A stretch of DNA of 64,000 nt from an uncultured Alcaligenaceae bacterium (lineage in GTDB: Bacteria; Pseudomonadota; Gammaproteobacteria; Burkholderiales; Burkholderiaceae_B), in NCBI GenBank assembly GCA_937952975.1, contig CALFXX010000049.1:1-64000 (forward strand), written 5' to 3'. The position numbers and the translations under genes were made by a program. Below, one piece after another: positions 43,291 to 51,579 of the stretch (the stretch's first letter is position 1; each line of letters opens with the position of its first letter). The notes under the pieces are model-generated. The model did not search any database, was not told the DNA's origin, and saw nothing but the letters and a program-made list of their open reading frames with translations.

Positions 43291-44345
43291 GCGGGGTCTC
43301 CGGTGCCGGCTGTGGCGGCGAGGGATTGGGTTTGCGTTAACTGCGCAATGGCTGCTGTCGTGCGGGTAAGCAACTGATTTGCCACTGAGGCTCGGGCGCA
43401 ATCTAGCGCAAAACCGAAAGCGATCGCATCTGCCGAACCATGACTTTTAATCACAACACCGCGCAGACCAAGCAACGCAGCACCGTTATAGCGACGATTG
43501 TCTGCCTGAGCGCGAAACCGCTTGAGCACTGGCATCGCGACTAAACCTAGCAACTTCGCACCTACATTGCGCGTGAATGCTTCGCGTAGCATCTGCGACA
43601 TCATGCGCACGACGCCTTCTGCTGTTTTGAGCGCAACATTACCAACAAAGCCGTCGCACACAACAACGTCGACAGTACCTTTAAAGATATCGTCACCCTC
43701 GACATTGCCATAAAAATTTAATGAGCTTTGGCGAAGTAGCTCGCCGGCCTGCTTCACAACCTCGTTACCCTTAATCGCTTCTTCGCCAATATTGAGCAAG
43801 CCGATTGAAGGGTTTGGATTTTGCTTGCCCACTTGAGCAAATGCAGTACCCATGATGGCAAACTGCAACAAATGCTGAGCCGAACAGTCGACGTTGGCGC
43901 CCAGATCTAGCATGATGGTCGTGCCACCGAGCTGGTTGGGTAAAACTGAGGCGATCGCCGGCCGATCAATGCCGTCCAGCGTTTTCAACACGTATTTTGA
44001 AATCCCCATCCAGGCACCGGTATTACCCGCCGAAACGCAGGCATCTGCCTGGTTATCTTTCACAGCTTGTGCCGCCACGCGCATTGACGAGTCTTTTTTT
44101 CGCCGCAATGCGATTTCAACGGAATCATCCATGTGCACGACCTCTGTGGCCGCCACAATTTTAATACGGTCAGGGGACACATCAGGATAATGCTTGAAGT
44201 GCTCGGCAACCGCCTGCTTGATCGGCTCAGAGAGCCCGACCAATAACAGGTGAGTATCAGAAAAACGCTGAGCGAAAGCGAACGCAGCAGGGATCGTGAC
44301 TGGAAGACCCGAGTCACCACCCATGCAATCAATCGCGATACGAAT
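43287..44345 (-). CDS. plsX: Phosphate acyltransferase PlsX
   Basis: A 352-residue enzyme making acyl-phosphate from acyl-ACP for phospholipid synthesis. IAIDCMGGDSGLPVTIPAA at the start, ACVSAGNTGAWMGISKYVL near residue 100 and DVVVCDGFVGNVALKTAEG near residue 215 are diagnostic. I place the start at the GTG at 44343-44345 since family members begin M-I-R-I-A-I-D; another GTG 9 bases upstream and a TTG at 44399 are possible, and none has a strong ribosome site. It follows rpmF by about 60 bases. Confidence 0.95.
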   Translation of the reverse strand: MRIAIDCMGGDSGLPVTIPAAFAFAQRFSDTHLLLVGLSEPIKQAVAEHFKHYPDVSPDRIKIVAATEVVHMDDSVEIALRRKKDSSMRVAAQAVKDNQADACVSAGNTGAWMGISKYVLKTLDGIDRPAIASVLPNQLGGTTIMLDLGANVDCSAQHLLQFAIMGTAFAQVGKQNPNPSIGLLNIGEEAIKGNEVVKQAGELLRQSSLNFYGNVEGDDIFKGTVDVVVCDGFVGNVALKTAEGVVRMMSQMLREAFTRNVGAKLLGLVAMPVLKRFRAQADNRRYNGAALLGLRGVVIKSHGSADAIAFGFALDCARASVANQLLTRTTAAIAQLTQTQSLAATAGTGDPA

Positions 44346-44405
44346 CACGGCAGACACGTGAGGATGCAGCGGTGAGCGTGGGGGCGAGTAGCCCGTCAAC
44401 CCGCT

Positions 44406-44588
44406 TTATTCGTCAGTCTTGGTCTTGAGGATCTTACGGCCACGATACACCCCGGTTGGGCTGATGTGGTGACGCAGATGCTGCTCGCCAGTGTTGGGTT
44501 CAACCGCAGTTGATGGGTTAACCAAAAAATCATGCGAACGGTGCATACCGCGCTTTGATGGGGATTTTTTATTTTGCTGAACAGCCAT
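44406..44588 (-). CDS. rpmF: 50S ribosomal protein L32
   Basis: A 60-residue basic ribosomal protein: MAVQQNKKSPSKRGMHRSHD is unmistakable. It lacks the zinc cysteines of some L32 forms, as is usual in Betaproteobacteria. An AGGAG lies 6 bases upstream of the ATG. It sits between yceD and plsX as in most proteobacteria. Confidence 0.97.
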   Translation of the reverse strand: MAVQQNKKSPSKRGMHRSHDFLVNPSTAVEPNTGEQHLRHHISPTGVYRGRKILKTKTDE

Positions 44589-44637
44589 GACAACTCCTGT
44601 GGATCGGCGAATTGTACGCCAACCATCTTAATAATAA

Positions 44638-45246
44638 CTACTGACTTTTAATCTTAAGCTGCCCTAAAACAGCAAACGGCGAAGGGCGCTGCACATCAGC
44701 GGCAGACTCTGCGGCTTGCGCCTCAGTTTCTGCCCCACCTAAGGGCTCAGGACACGTATCGTGTCTAGGCACATAGGGAACTTCTAAAATCATTTCGTCT
44801 TCAACCAGATCCAGCAAATTAAATGTTGGAGACCCCATTATCTTTTCAGGTGCGTCTAAATCAGTATCTTCCAGATCACCTTGATCGAGATCAGACTCGC
44901 GCACCACCAGTTCAAACACAGCCTGCCGGTCAACCGGGAACATCAAATCCCCAAGACACCTTTGGCACTCAAGCAACAGCAACGCCTGAACCTTTACAAC
45001 CAACTGCAATTTACCGACCTTGCTACGCCGCCCCTGAAGGGCATATTTTACCAAGCCAGGGTGTTGCGGTGGTTGTTCAAGCACGACCAACTCTGCAAAA
45101 GGCTGTTCTGGCACATCTTCAAGCAAGCGATCTAAGCGGTTGACCGAAAATACCCCTTCTATCAACTGACCGCGACGCGCGAATTCAAACACGTCAACAA
45201 CGGGCGGTACACCTAATCTAAAGCTTGGACTAAGATCTTTTGACAT
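44638..45246 (-). CDS. yceD: YceD/DUF177 family 23S rRNA accumulation protein
   Basis: A 202-residue acidic protein with the DUF177 pattern LLLECQRCLGDLMFPVDR near residue 98 and EDEMILEVPYVPRHDTCPEP near residue 150 (cysteines spaced as in the family). In E. coli yceD is cotranscribed with rpmF and needed for normal 23S rRNA levels. Its ribosome site AGAGG touches the ATG directly, an unusually short spacing. The C-terminal 30 residues are alanine/glutamate-rich. It is the first gene of the leftward yceD-rpmF-plsX-fab unit. Confidence 0.93.
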   Translation of the reverse strand: MSKDLSPSFRLGVPPVVDVFEFARRGQLIEGVFSVNRLDRLLEDVPEQPFAELVVLEQPPQHPGLVKYALQGRRSKVGKLQLVVKVQALLLLECQRCLGDLMFPVDRQAVFELVVRESDLDQGDLEDTDLDAPEKIMGSPTFNLLDLVEDEMILEVPYVPRHDTCPEPLGGAETEAQAAESAADVQRPSPFAVLGQLKIKSQ

Positions 45247-45485
45247 CCTCTTATCCTTGCCGCCTTTATGCTTTTTGAACTGAACCGCTGCTCGGTGTGA
45301 CTGCGCAAGCGTTTACGCTGCTACAAAAGCAGCAAAGCAAGAGATAATAGCGTGTTTACCCGCTTAGCGTCAATAGACTGAGCAATCACCATTTCCCGCG
45401 GCAGACCCCATTTAATTCTCGCCGTCAGCCCTAAATCGTCTAGTAACACCTCATTGACTCATGACCTCAAGCTCGAAATAGCCTC

Positions 45486-46076
45486 GTGAAACCTCGATTA
45501 ATCCTCGCCTCAAGCTCAAAATATCGCCAAGAACTGCTCTCCAGGCTAAAAATTCCTTTTATTTCGATTTCACCAGACTTGGATGAAACACCATTACCTG
45601 ACGAACCGCCCGAGCACCTTGCCAGTCGACTCGCGATCGCCAAGGCACAGCATATTGCTCAAACATACCCCACGCACGTCGTGATCGGCGCCGATCAAGT
45701 CGCCTCGTTACACGGCCAGCCCCTGGGCAAGCCAGGTCATGCAGCGGCGGCACAGACGCAACTGCGACAGCTCTCGGGCCAGACGGTCACCTTTTTTAGC
45801 GCGATGGCTGTGGTATTCGGGTCGCAGGTACACAGTACCGTTGTGCCAACCCACTGCGTCTTTCGCGATCTTTCTGACGCTGCAATTGCACGCTACATCG
45901 CGATTGATCAACCCTTTGACACCGCTGGTAGCGCCAAAGCTGAGTGCCTGGGGATTGCCCTAATGCAAAGCATGCACAGCAGCGACCCGACTTCGATCAT
46001 TGGCTTACCACTGATTGAATTGACTAGAATGCTAGCCCAAGTCGGGCTTGACCCACTAGATGAAGCACAAACATGA
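45486..46076 (+). CDS. Maf-family nucleotide pyrophosphatase (YceF type)
   Basis: A 196-residue Maf protein. ILASSSKYRQELLSRL at the start is the family signature; VVIGADQVASLHGQPLGKP and FDTAGSAKAECLGIALM follow. YceF-type Maf enzymes hydrolyse m7GTP. Translation starts at GTG (45486-45488). It is divergent from yceD, the same neighbour as in E. coli (yceF/yceD), and overlaps the next gene by 4 bases (ATGA). Confidence 0.93.
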   Translation: MKPRLILASSSKYRQELLSRLKIPFISISPDLDETPLPDEPPEHLASRLAIAKAQHIAQTYPTHVVIGADQVASLHGQPLGKPGHAAAAQTQLRQLSGQTVTFFSAMAVVFGSQVHSTVVPTHCVFRDLSDAAIARYIAIDQPFDTAGSAKAECLGIALMQSMHSSDPTSIIGLPLIELTRMLAQVGLDPLDEAQT

Positions 46077-46807
46077 CAACGACATCGTCTTCTTTAACGC
46101 GCGGCACTTTGCACTTGATTCCGGTGGGCTTAGGCTCAGCCCCGATCGAGCAATGGCTGCCCGACGCTGCCCAAACTCAAGCCGGCTTGCTGAGCTGCTA
46201 TATCGCCGAAAACGCCAAAACAGCCAGGGCTTTTTTAAAACTTCTGACGCTCGCGCGGCCCTTACAAGAGATCACGATTCACGAACTCAGCCCTCGCGTC
46301 GACGAAGCACAATTGCAAAGCTGGCTGCAGCCGCTGCGTGCAGGTCTGGACATCGGGCTTGTCTCTGAAGCAGGCTGTCCTGCAGTCGCCGATCCGGGCG
46401 CCCGCGCAGTCACCATCGCCCACAATTGGGGAATCACAGTCAAGCCTTGGGTAGGGCCATCATCGATTTTGCTGGGTTTGATGGCAAGCGGGCTGGATGG
46501 GCAACGCTTTGTGTTTCATGGCTATGCGCCGGTTGACGCAACAGATCGCAGTCGCCAACTCAAGGTTTGGGAACAAATTTCAAGTAAACAGAAGCAAACC
46601 CAATTACTCATCGAGACACCCTACCGTAATCTAGCCATGTTTAACAGCTTGCTTGAACATCTCAAAGGCAACACCCGGCTATGTGTGGCACGTTCACTCA
46701 CCACCTCCGATGAATGGGTACGGACACTGACCATCACGCAATGGAAAGCGCTGCCTAAACCTGACCTCGACAAGCATCCAACTTTATTTTTATTTCAAGC
46801 TGCTTAA
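46073..46807 (+). CDS. Tetrapyrrole-methylase-fold SAM methyltransferase (RsmI-like)
   Basis: A 244-residue protein of the RsmI branch: LHLIPVGLGSAPIEQWLP, then CYIAENAKTARAFLK, GLVSEAGCPAVADPGA and WVGPSSILLGLMASGLDGQRFVFHGYAP. RsmI proper is about 286 residues and modifies the ribose of C1402 in 16S rRNA; this is shorter and is the paralogue that follows maf in Betaproteobacteria. Role in RNA modification is inferred. Its stop codon lies inside the first copy of a 16-base tandem duplication. Confidence 0.85.
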   Translation: MTTTSSSLTRGTLHLIPVGLGSAPIEQWLPDAAQTQAGLLSCYIAENAKTARAFLKLLTLARPLQEITIHELSPRVDEAQLQSWLQPLRAGLDIGLVSEAGCPAVADPGARAVTIAHNWGITVKPWVGPSSILLGLMASGLDGQRFVFHGYAPVDATDRSRQLKVWEQISSKQKQTQLLIETPYRNLAMFNSLLEHLKGNTRLCVARSLTTSDEWVRTLTITQWKALPKPDLDKHPTLFLFQAA

Positions 46808-46823
46808 ATTTCAAGCTGCTTAA
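46792..46823. repeat. 16-base perfect tandem duplication
   Basis: The unit ATTTCAAGCTGCTTAA occurs twice head-to-tail. The first copy encodes the last residues and stop of the methyltransferase, so the second copy is a duplicated gene end, typical of slipped replication. Confidence 0.9.
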
Positions 46824-46851
46824 GGCACTCATCTGAGCCATTGAATGATAG

Positions 46852-46937
46852 TTAAGAATTGATATTTAAGAACCAAGATTAAAAAACTGATATTCAAGAA
46901 CCGATATTAAAGACATGAGATGTTCAATGACTGAGAT
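46852..46937. repeat. Imperfect tandem array of 14-base units
   Basis: Five adjacent 14-base units (46852-46921), consensus near TTAAGAACCGATAT, followed after a 2-base shift by a sixth unit with 10 of 14 matches to unit 4 (46924-46937). The array runs over the first possible start codon of the amidase gene. See findings for similar arrays at other genes. Confidence 0.75.
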
Positions 46938-47838
46938 TTTTTTATCACGATGCCAACCATTCTTTTGGCCCTTGCCACCTGAGGCGTTCACCGCTCGTTC
47001 AAAAAATAGGGCTCTCGGCATACTGCGACGCTGCAAAGCGCTCGCCATCGCCCTCAGTTTGCTGGTGCTGGCGGGCTGTGCCTCGCAAAACGCTGGCGGC
47101 CCTTACCAATTAGATGAGTCACTCAAAGCGACCGGCAAAAATAGCCGCATCGACATCATTGTGCTGCACTACACGGCCTCGACTAAACCAAGCGCCTTGC
47201 TCACCCTTACCAATCGCGACGTCAGCGCACACTATGTGGTCTCAGACGACAGCAAACCAGTGGTGTACAAGCTCGTTGACGAAAACCTAAGTGCCTGGCA
47301 CGCCGGCGACAGCAGTTGGTATGGTCGTACCTACGTCAACCCTCGTTCAATTGGCATCGAAATCGTGCATCCGGGCTGGGCACGTAATAGCACCGGTGAC
47401 GTTGGGCCGCTTTACCCGCCCGCTCAAATTGATGCGGTCATTGCGCTGACACGGGCTGTGGCACAGCGTTATGGTGTAACCCCTGAAAATATCGTTGGCC
47501 ACAGCGATGTGGCGCCGCTTCGCAAGCAAGACCCCGGGCCTGCGTTTCCCTGGAAAAAGCTTGCACAAGCTGGAGTTGGCCGTTGGTTTGACGAGGTAGC
47601 CGCTGCCAAATATCAAGCCGAATACGTACGCAACGGCCCACCCGATGCAGGCTGGTTTCAAAAGCAATTAAAGCGTGTTGGCTATAGCGTGCCCGAATCA
47701 AATTATTTTGACGCAAACACACTGCACACGATTGCTGCGTTTCAGATGCACTACCGGCCAGAGCTTGTCAACAGTAAGCCGGACGCGCAAACTGCCGCAA
47801 GACTGCGAGCCTTGCCGACGAACGGCTCAGGGCTTTAG
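46915..47838 (+). CDS. N-acetylmuramoyl-L-alanine amidase (AmiD/AmpD-type, lipoprotein)
   Basis: A protein of up to 307 residues. Lipobox LVLAGC near residue 54 makes it an outer- or inner-membrane lipoprotein. The amidase_2 domain runs from about residue 75: IIVLHYTAS (zinc His), SAHYVVSDD, AWHAGDSSW, GIEIVHPGW, and GHSDVAPLRKQDPGPAF (zinc His and Asp). A peptidoglycan-binding-like repeat ends the protein. It would cleave the muramyl-peptide bond in envelope recycling. Start uncertain: ATG at 46915 lies in the tandem array and gives a 38-residue leader before the hydrophobic segment, so a later start (for example TTG at 46972) is possible. Confidence 0.88.
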   Translation: MRCSMTEIFLSRCQPFFWPLPPEAFTARSKNRALGILRRCKALAIALSLLVLAGCASQNAGGPYQLDESLKATGKNSRIDIIVLHYTASTKPSALLTLTNRDVSAHYVVSDDSKPVVYKLVDENLSAWHAGDSSWYGRTYVNPRSIGIEIVHPGWARNSTGDVGPLYPPAQIDAVIALTRAVAQRYGVTPENIVGHSDVAPLRKQDPGPAFPWKKLAQAGVGRWFDEVAAAKYQAEYVRNGPPDAGWFQKQLKRVGYSVPESNYFDANTLHTIAAFQMHYRPELVNSKPDAQTAARLRALPTNGSGL

Positions 47839-47921
47839 AGCGCACCTCGCTCGGACACTCGTGTTTTGAGCAGAGTCTGCCCAAGGCTTAGACCCCTCGA
47901 TAAGGGGGGCCTAGGACAATT

Positions 47922-47940
47922 AGCCCACAGGTTGGGCTTT
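47922..47940 (+). terminator. Weak terminator-like hairpin after the amidase gene
   Basis: AGCCCA (47922-47927) pairs with TGGGCT (47933-47938) and TT follows. It lies between the convergent amidase and msrQ genes. A short CCCCT/AGGGG hairpin just before it may help. Confidence 0.45.
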
Positions 47941-47960
47941 GTGAGCATGGAGCTTGAGGT

Positions 47961-48575
47961 TTAAGGGGCGTGTCGCTTCTTAAAACGCAGCAAACGCCAG
48001 CCCAATAGCAGCGCCGTAACAGCGGCATACATTGCCACTGTTGTGAAATCACTTTTACCAGCCTTGTGCCAGTAATAGTGCAACAAACCCAACAAGACGA
48101 TTGGATAAATCAGCCGGTGCAATTGCTGCCAGCGACGTCCAAGTCTGCGCATCCAACCGTGGGTTGACGTCACAGCAAGCAACGACATGGTTAAAAAGGC
48201 CGCCATGCCCACCATGATGAAGGGCCGCTTCCAAACGTCTGACAACATCGGCGCCCACTCAAAGCCCTGATCCCACCACGCCCACGCAAGCGCGTGCAAG
48301 CTTGCATAGAAAAAGGTAAACAAGCCACACATTCTGCGCCAACGTAGCAGCGCAGGCTGGTTCAGCCACTGACGCAGCGGCGACACTGAAAGAGTCACCA
48401 ACAAGCAAACGAGCGTCCAAGTACCCGAAGACCGCGACAGAAACTCAACCGGATTTGCGGTCAGGTCATTTTGTATACCAAGCCATACCCACCTGATGAG
48501 CGGGTACAAGCCGGCAGCAAACAATAATAATTTTGCACGATCAAGCGTGCGAACTGGCAAAGTTTTAAGACGCAC
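47961..48575 (-). CDS. msrQ: MsrQ, heme-binding subunit of the methionine sulfoxide reductase system
   Basis: A 204-residue membrane protein with six predicted membrane segments and the ferric-reductase-like pattern RRMCGLFTFFYASLHALAW and RRWQQLHRLIYPIVLLGLLHYYWH, containing the heme histidines. It passes electrons from the quinone pool to MsrP. The stop of msrP lies 12 bases upstream, the standard msrPQ operon. Confidence 0.95.
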   Translation of the reverse strand: MRLKTLPVRTLDRAKLLLFAAGLYPLIRWVWLGIQNDLTANPVEFLSRSSGTWTLVCLLVTLSVSPLRQWLNQPALLRWRRMCGLFTFFYASLHALAWAWWDQGFEWAPMLSDVWKRPFIMVGMAAFLTMSLLAVTSTHGWMRRLGRRWQQLHRLIYPIVLLGLLHYYWHKAGKSDFTTVAMYAAVTALLLGWRLLRFKKRHAP

Positions 48576-48586
48576 GCGTAGTCACT

Positions 48587-49546
48587 TCAATAGTTTTTAC
48601 GTAGATCCATACCCGTGTACAGCGAGGCGACTTCGTTGCCGTAGCCATTGAACATGAGCGTTTTACGTTTAGGAGCAAACACGCCGTCTTCACCGATACG
48701 TCGCTCTGTTGCCTGACTCCAGCGCGGGTGAGCAACCTCTGGGTTCACGTTTGAGTAAAAGCCATATTCACTTGGGATGGCTTTCATCCAACTGCTAATG
48801 GGTTGCTTCTCGGACAGACGGATGGTAACGATTGACTTTGCCGATTTGAAACCGTATTTCCAAGGCACCATCAGACGCACTGGAGCACCGTTTTGGTTAG
48901 GTAAGACTTTGCCGTACATCCCCATCACCAACATCGTCAGAGGGTGCATCGCCTCGTCAAGGCGCAAGCCTTCGTTGTAGGGCCATTGAATCGAGCGCGA
49001 ATTTAAGCCGGGCATATTTTTAGGCTGAACATCTGTGATGAACTCGACGTATTTGGCGTTGCCGGTTGGTTGCACCTGCTTTAAAAGCTCTGAAAGCGAG
49101 TAACCAATCCAGGGGATCACCATCGACCACCCTTCAACGCAGCGCATGCGATAGGTGCGCTCTTCAAGAGGTGCCAATTTACGAAGGTCATCTAGGTCAA
49201 AAGTTTTGGGGCTTGCAACCTCACCTTCGATTCGGACTTTCCAGGGACTGGTTTGAAGGGTGTGCGCGTTTTTAACCGGGTCGCCTTTATCGGTGCCAAA
49301 CTCGTAAAAATTGTTATACGACGCAGCGTCCTTTTCAGGCGTGCGAGGCTCCATCGTGAAAAACTGCTTCGAGGTGGTTGCCTCAAGGTTTGCCAACGTT
49401 GCCGCGCCACCAATCGACGGCCAAGTACCCACTGCGCCGGTTAACAACGACGCGCCTGCGGCTTTCATCCAGACACGGCGACTTTGCCAAACATGTTCGG
49501 GGGTGATCTCAGAGCTATGAATGTGGGGGGCACGGTAATTGGGCAT
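48587..49546 (-). CDS. msrP: MsrP, periplasmic molybdenum methionine sulfoxide reductase
   Basis: A 319-residue Tat-exported molybdopterin enzyme. SRRVWMKAAGASLL near residue 22 is the twin-arginine signal; the molybdenum cysteine is in MRCVEGWSMVIPW, and KYGFKSAKSIVTI follows. It repairs oxidised methionine in envelope proteins. The region upstream to 49841 has no gene but holds a small triplicate repeat. Confidence 0.95.
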   Translation of the reverse strand: MPNYRAPHIHSSEITPEHVWQSRRVWMKAAGASLLTGAVGTWPSIGGAATLANLEATTSKQFFTMEPRTPEKDAASYNNFYEFGTDKGDPVKNAHTLQTSPWKVRIEGEVASPKTFDLDDLRKLAPLEERTYRMRCVEGWSMVIPWIGYSLSELLKQVQPTGNAKYVEFITDVQPKNMPGLNSRSIQWPYNEGLRLDEAMHPLTMLVMGMYGKVLPNQNGAPVRLMVPWKYGFKSAKSIVTIRLSEKQPISSWMKAIPSEYGFYSNVNPEVAHPRWSQATERRIGEDGVFAPKRKTLMFNGYGNEVASLYTGMDLRKNY

Positions 49547-49841
49547 CTGGCGCTCAAGTTTGAAAGTTTGAAGGGCTAAGTTCGAAGCAATCGCAGGGGC
49601 TCGTCGAACAAGGGTGATTAAACCAATAAAAGGTCGACAAAGCTAAACATAATCTAAAGAAATAATCACCAGTCGAGAATAACCAACACCGCCCGTTTTG
49701 CCAACGATAACCTTGCTCGGTCGCAAAATTACGGCTGGCGACATTGTGATACCTCTGAGCGCAGTCAATGAGCCTGAGATTCGCAAGCCTTGAAAGTGGT
49801 CAAAACCGTGGTCTTAAAACCGGTCACAACCGTACGTTGAC
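49547..49841. other. Gap between msrP and the HAD phosphatase gene
   Basis: About 295 bases with no supported gene. It should hold the msrP promoter. Three 12-base near-repeats (49798-49833), beginning GGTC and containing AACC, lie near the phosphatase end. Confidence 0.5.
49798..49833. repeat. Three imperfect tandem 12-base units
   Basis: Consecutive units GGTCAAAACCGT, GGTCTTAAAACC and GGTCACAACCGT. The first and third differ at one base. No function assigned. Confidence 0.6.
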
Positions 49842-50501
49842 TCAGGCTAGACGCTCAAATAACCATTGGCGTAAATCGGCAACACGCTCAACGACTTCTT
49901 GATTCGGACAGGCACGCAGTTCGTCAGCGGGGTGCGCGCCGCCGTACGCCACGCCGACACCATGCACACCGGCATTGGCTGCCATTTGCAAATCGTGCGA
50001 GGTGTCGCCAATCATGACAACTTGCTCAGGTTCAACCATCAGCTCGTTCATGAGTTCGAGCAACATCCCCGGGTGAGGTTTGCCAAAGGTTTCATCGGCG
50101 GTGCGACTGGCTTGAAAGGTACTGTGCAGCGAGGTGGCGGTTAAGGCGCGGTTCAGCCCCACTCGGCTTTTTCCGGTTGCAACGGCAAGCGTGGTACCAG
50201 TCGCTTTCAAGTCGTTCAAGAGCTCGGGAATACCGTCGAATAACTTAAGCTCTTTATCCTTGCCTAAATAGTGATGGCGATAGCGCTCTAAAAATAAAGG
50301 CTCCATGGATTTGGTCAGATCAGGTACGGCACGACGTAAAGCAGGCTCAAGCGACAAACCAATCACCCAAGCGGCCTGAGCTGGGGTGGGCACCCTTAAT
50401 TCAAGATCACGGCAGGCGCCCTGAATTGCTTGCACGATGCTGTGGGTTGAATCCATCAGGGTACCGTCCCAATCAAAGACGATGACAGAATACTTATTCA
50501 T
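49842..50501 (-). CDS. HAD-superfamily phosphatase (phosphoglycolate-phosphatase-like)
   Basis: A 219-residue HAD-IA phosphatase. Motif I FDWDGTLMDST (nucleophile Asp), motif II VATGKSRVGL, motif III/IV KPHPGMLLELM and MIGDTSHDLQMA. The ATG at 50499-50501 begins the family-typical MNKYSVIVFDWDG; the 90-residue upstream extension has no family features and lies in the rluC gene. It ends close to rluC as in related species, where it is usually annotated Gph-like. Substrate not known. Confidence 0.92.
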   Translation of the reverse strand: MNKYSVIVFDWDGTLMDSTHSIVQAIQGACRDLELRVPTPAQAAWVIGLSLEPALRRAVPDLTKSMEPLFLERYRHHYLGKDKELKLFDGIPELLNDLKATGTTLAVATGKSRVGLNRALTATSLHSTFQASRTADETFGKPHPGMLLELMNELMVEPEQVVMIGDTSHDLQMAANAGVHGVGVAYGGAHPADELRACPNQEVVERVADLRQWLFERLA

Positions 50502-50562
50502 GGCATACCAAATAATGGGTTGAGTGCTAGCTTTTTTGTTGAAAGCTGCCGTAAGGTAACAA

Positions 50563-51567
50563 CTACAAGGATTGCAGAGGTTGCAATTGTTGCAGAAGTT
50601 TCTCGCAAGCAGCAGGCAAAGGCGCGACCAACTGTAAGGGCTCTTGGGTAAGCGGATGCGGCATATTAAAACGATGCGCGTGCAGAAACATGCGTGAAAA
50701 GCCAAGTTGACTAAGCTGTGCTTGGCTTTCGTCGCGCCCGTACTTGTCATCGCCGACGATCGGAAAACCACTCGATGCTAAATGCACCCTGATTTGGTGG
50801 GTACGACCGGTGCGCAACTCGGCGTCAACCAGGCTAAAGCCTTTAAACCGCTTTAAGCCAGACACGATGGTGTGGGCGACCTGCCCTTCGGTCTGGACCT
50901 TCACGCGGCGTTCGCCGGTTTGAGTAGTCCATTTGGCAAGTGGCAACCGAATATGCTGGCGAGCATTGACCCAATCGCCCTCAACCAGGGCTAAATAATG
51001 CTTGCTTCCACCGCCCATGCGAAACATTTCGTGCAAGGCAAGCAAGACATTTCGTTTTTTGGCAATCAGTAATAAACCCGAAGTGTCGCGATCGAGCCGA
51101 TGTGCGAGCTCTAAAAAGCGAGCCTCTGGGCGTGCAGCGCGCAAGGCCTCAATGACACCAAAAGACACCCCGCTGCCGCCGTGAACGGCAGTGCCGGCGG
51201 GCTTATCGATGACCAACAGGCCCTCGTCTTCAAAAACGATCGGAAACTCAAGCCCCGGCACCGCTCGCTTTTGCTCGGGCGTGGGCAAGCGCATCGGGGG
51301 CACCCGCACGATATCGCCGGCATGGATGCGGGCATCTGGGGCCACACGCCCTTTATTGATCCGCACCTCGCCGCCACGCACAGCCTTATAGATATGACTT
51401 TTGGGCACGCCTTTGCACAAGCGCATCAGAAAGTTATCCAGACGCTGGCCATCGTGCTCTTCGGTTACCTCAACCATTTGAACAGCAACAGCAAGGCCCG
51501 CTGCGGGTTTTGGGGCAGAAATCGGTGCAGGAACTGAGAAATGTTTGCGCATGGCTAAAAGCGGCAT
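50563..51567 (-). CDS. rluC: 23S rRNA pseudouridine synthase RluC
   Basis: A 334-residue RluA-family enzyme (E. coli RluC makes pseudouridines 955, 2504 and 2580). S4 domain from about residue 40 (QRLDNFLMRL...IRVPPM), catalytic Asp in HRLDRDTSGLLL (residue about 142), and RTGRTHQIRVHLAS near 239. Start uncertain: ATG at 51567 or at 51552, neither with a good ribosome site. The 51567 start codon overlaps the rne -10 hexamer on the other strand. Divergent from rne as in E. coli. Confidence 0.94.
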   Translation of the reverse strand: MPLLAMRKHFSVPAPISAPKPAAGLAVAVQMVEVTEEHDGQRLDNFLMRLCKGVPKSHIYKAVRGGEVRINKGRVAPDARIHAGDIVRVPPMRLPTPEQKRAVPGLEFPIVFEDEGLLVIDKPAGTAVHGGSGVSFGVIEALRAARPEARFLELAHRLDRDTSGLLLIAKKRNVLLALHEMFRMGGGSKHYLALVEGDWVNARQHIRLPLAKWTTQTGERRVKVQTEGQVAHTIVSGLKRFKGFSLVDAELRTGRTHQIRVHLASSGFPIVGDDKYGRDESQAQLSQLGFSRMFLHAHRFNMPHPLTQEPLQLVAPLPAACEKLLQQLQPLQSL

Positions 51568-51572
51568 ATAAT
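51544..51572 (+). promoter_or_regulatory. Probable rne promoter
   Basis: A perfect TATAAT lies at 51567-51572; 16 bases upstream is TTGCGC (51545-51550), a partial -35. Transcription would start near 51580, leaving a leader of about 500 bases before rne. The -10 overlaps the divergent rluC start codon, so the two genes share promoter DNA. Confidence 0.55.
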
Positions 51573-51579
51573 CCGCGAA

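Noticed and set aside
46852..46937. CRISPR array
   Set aside because: Units are contiguous 14-mers without spacers, and no cas genes are near.
50502..50771. 90-codon N-terminal extension of the HAD phosphatase
   Set aside because: It overlaps rluC and is cysteine-rich without family features; the true start is MNKYSV at 50501.
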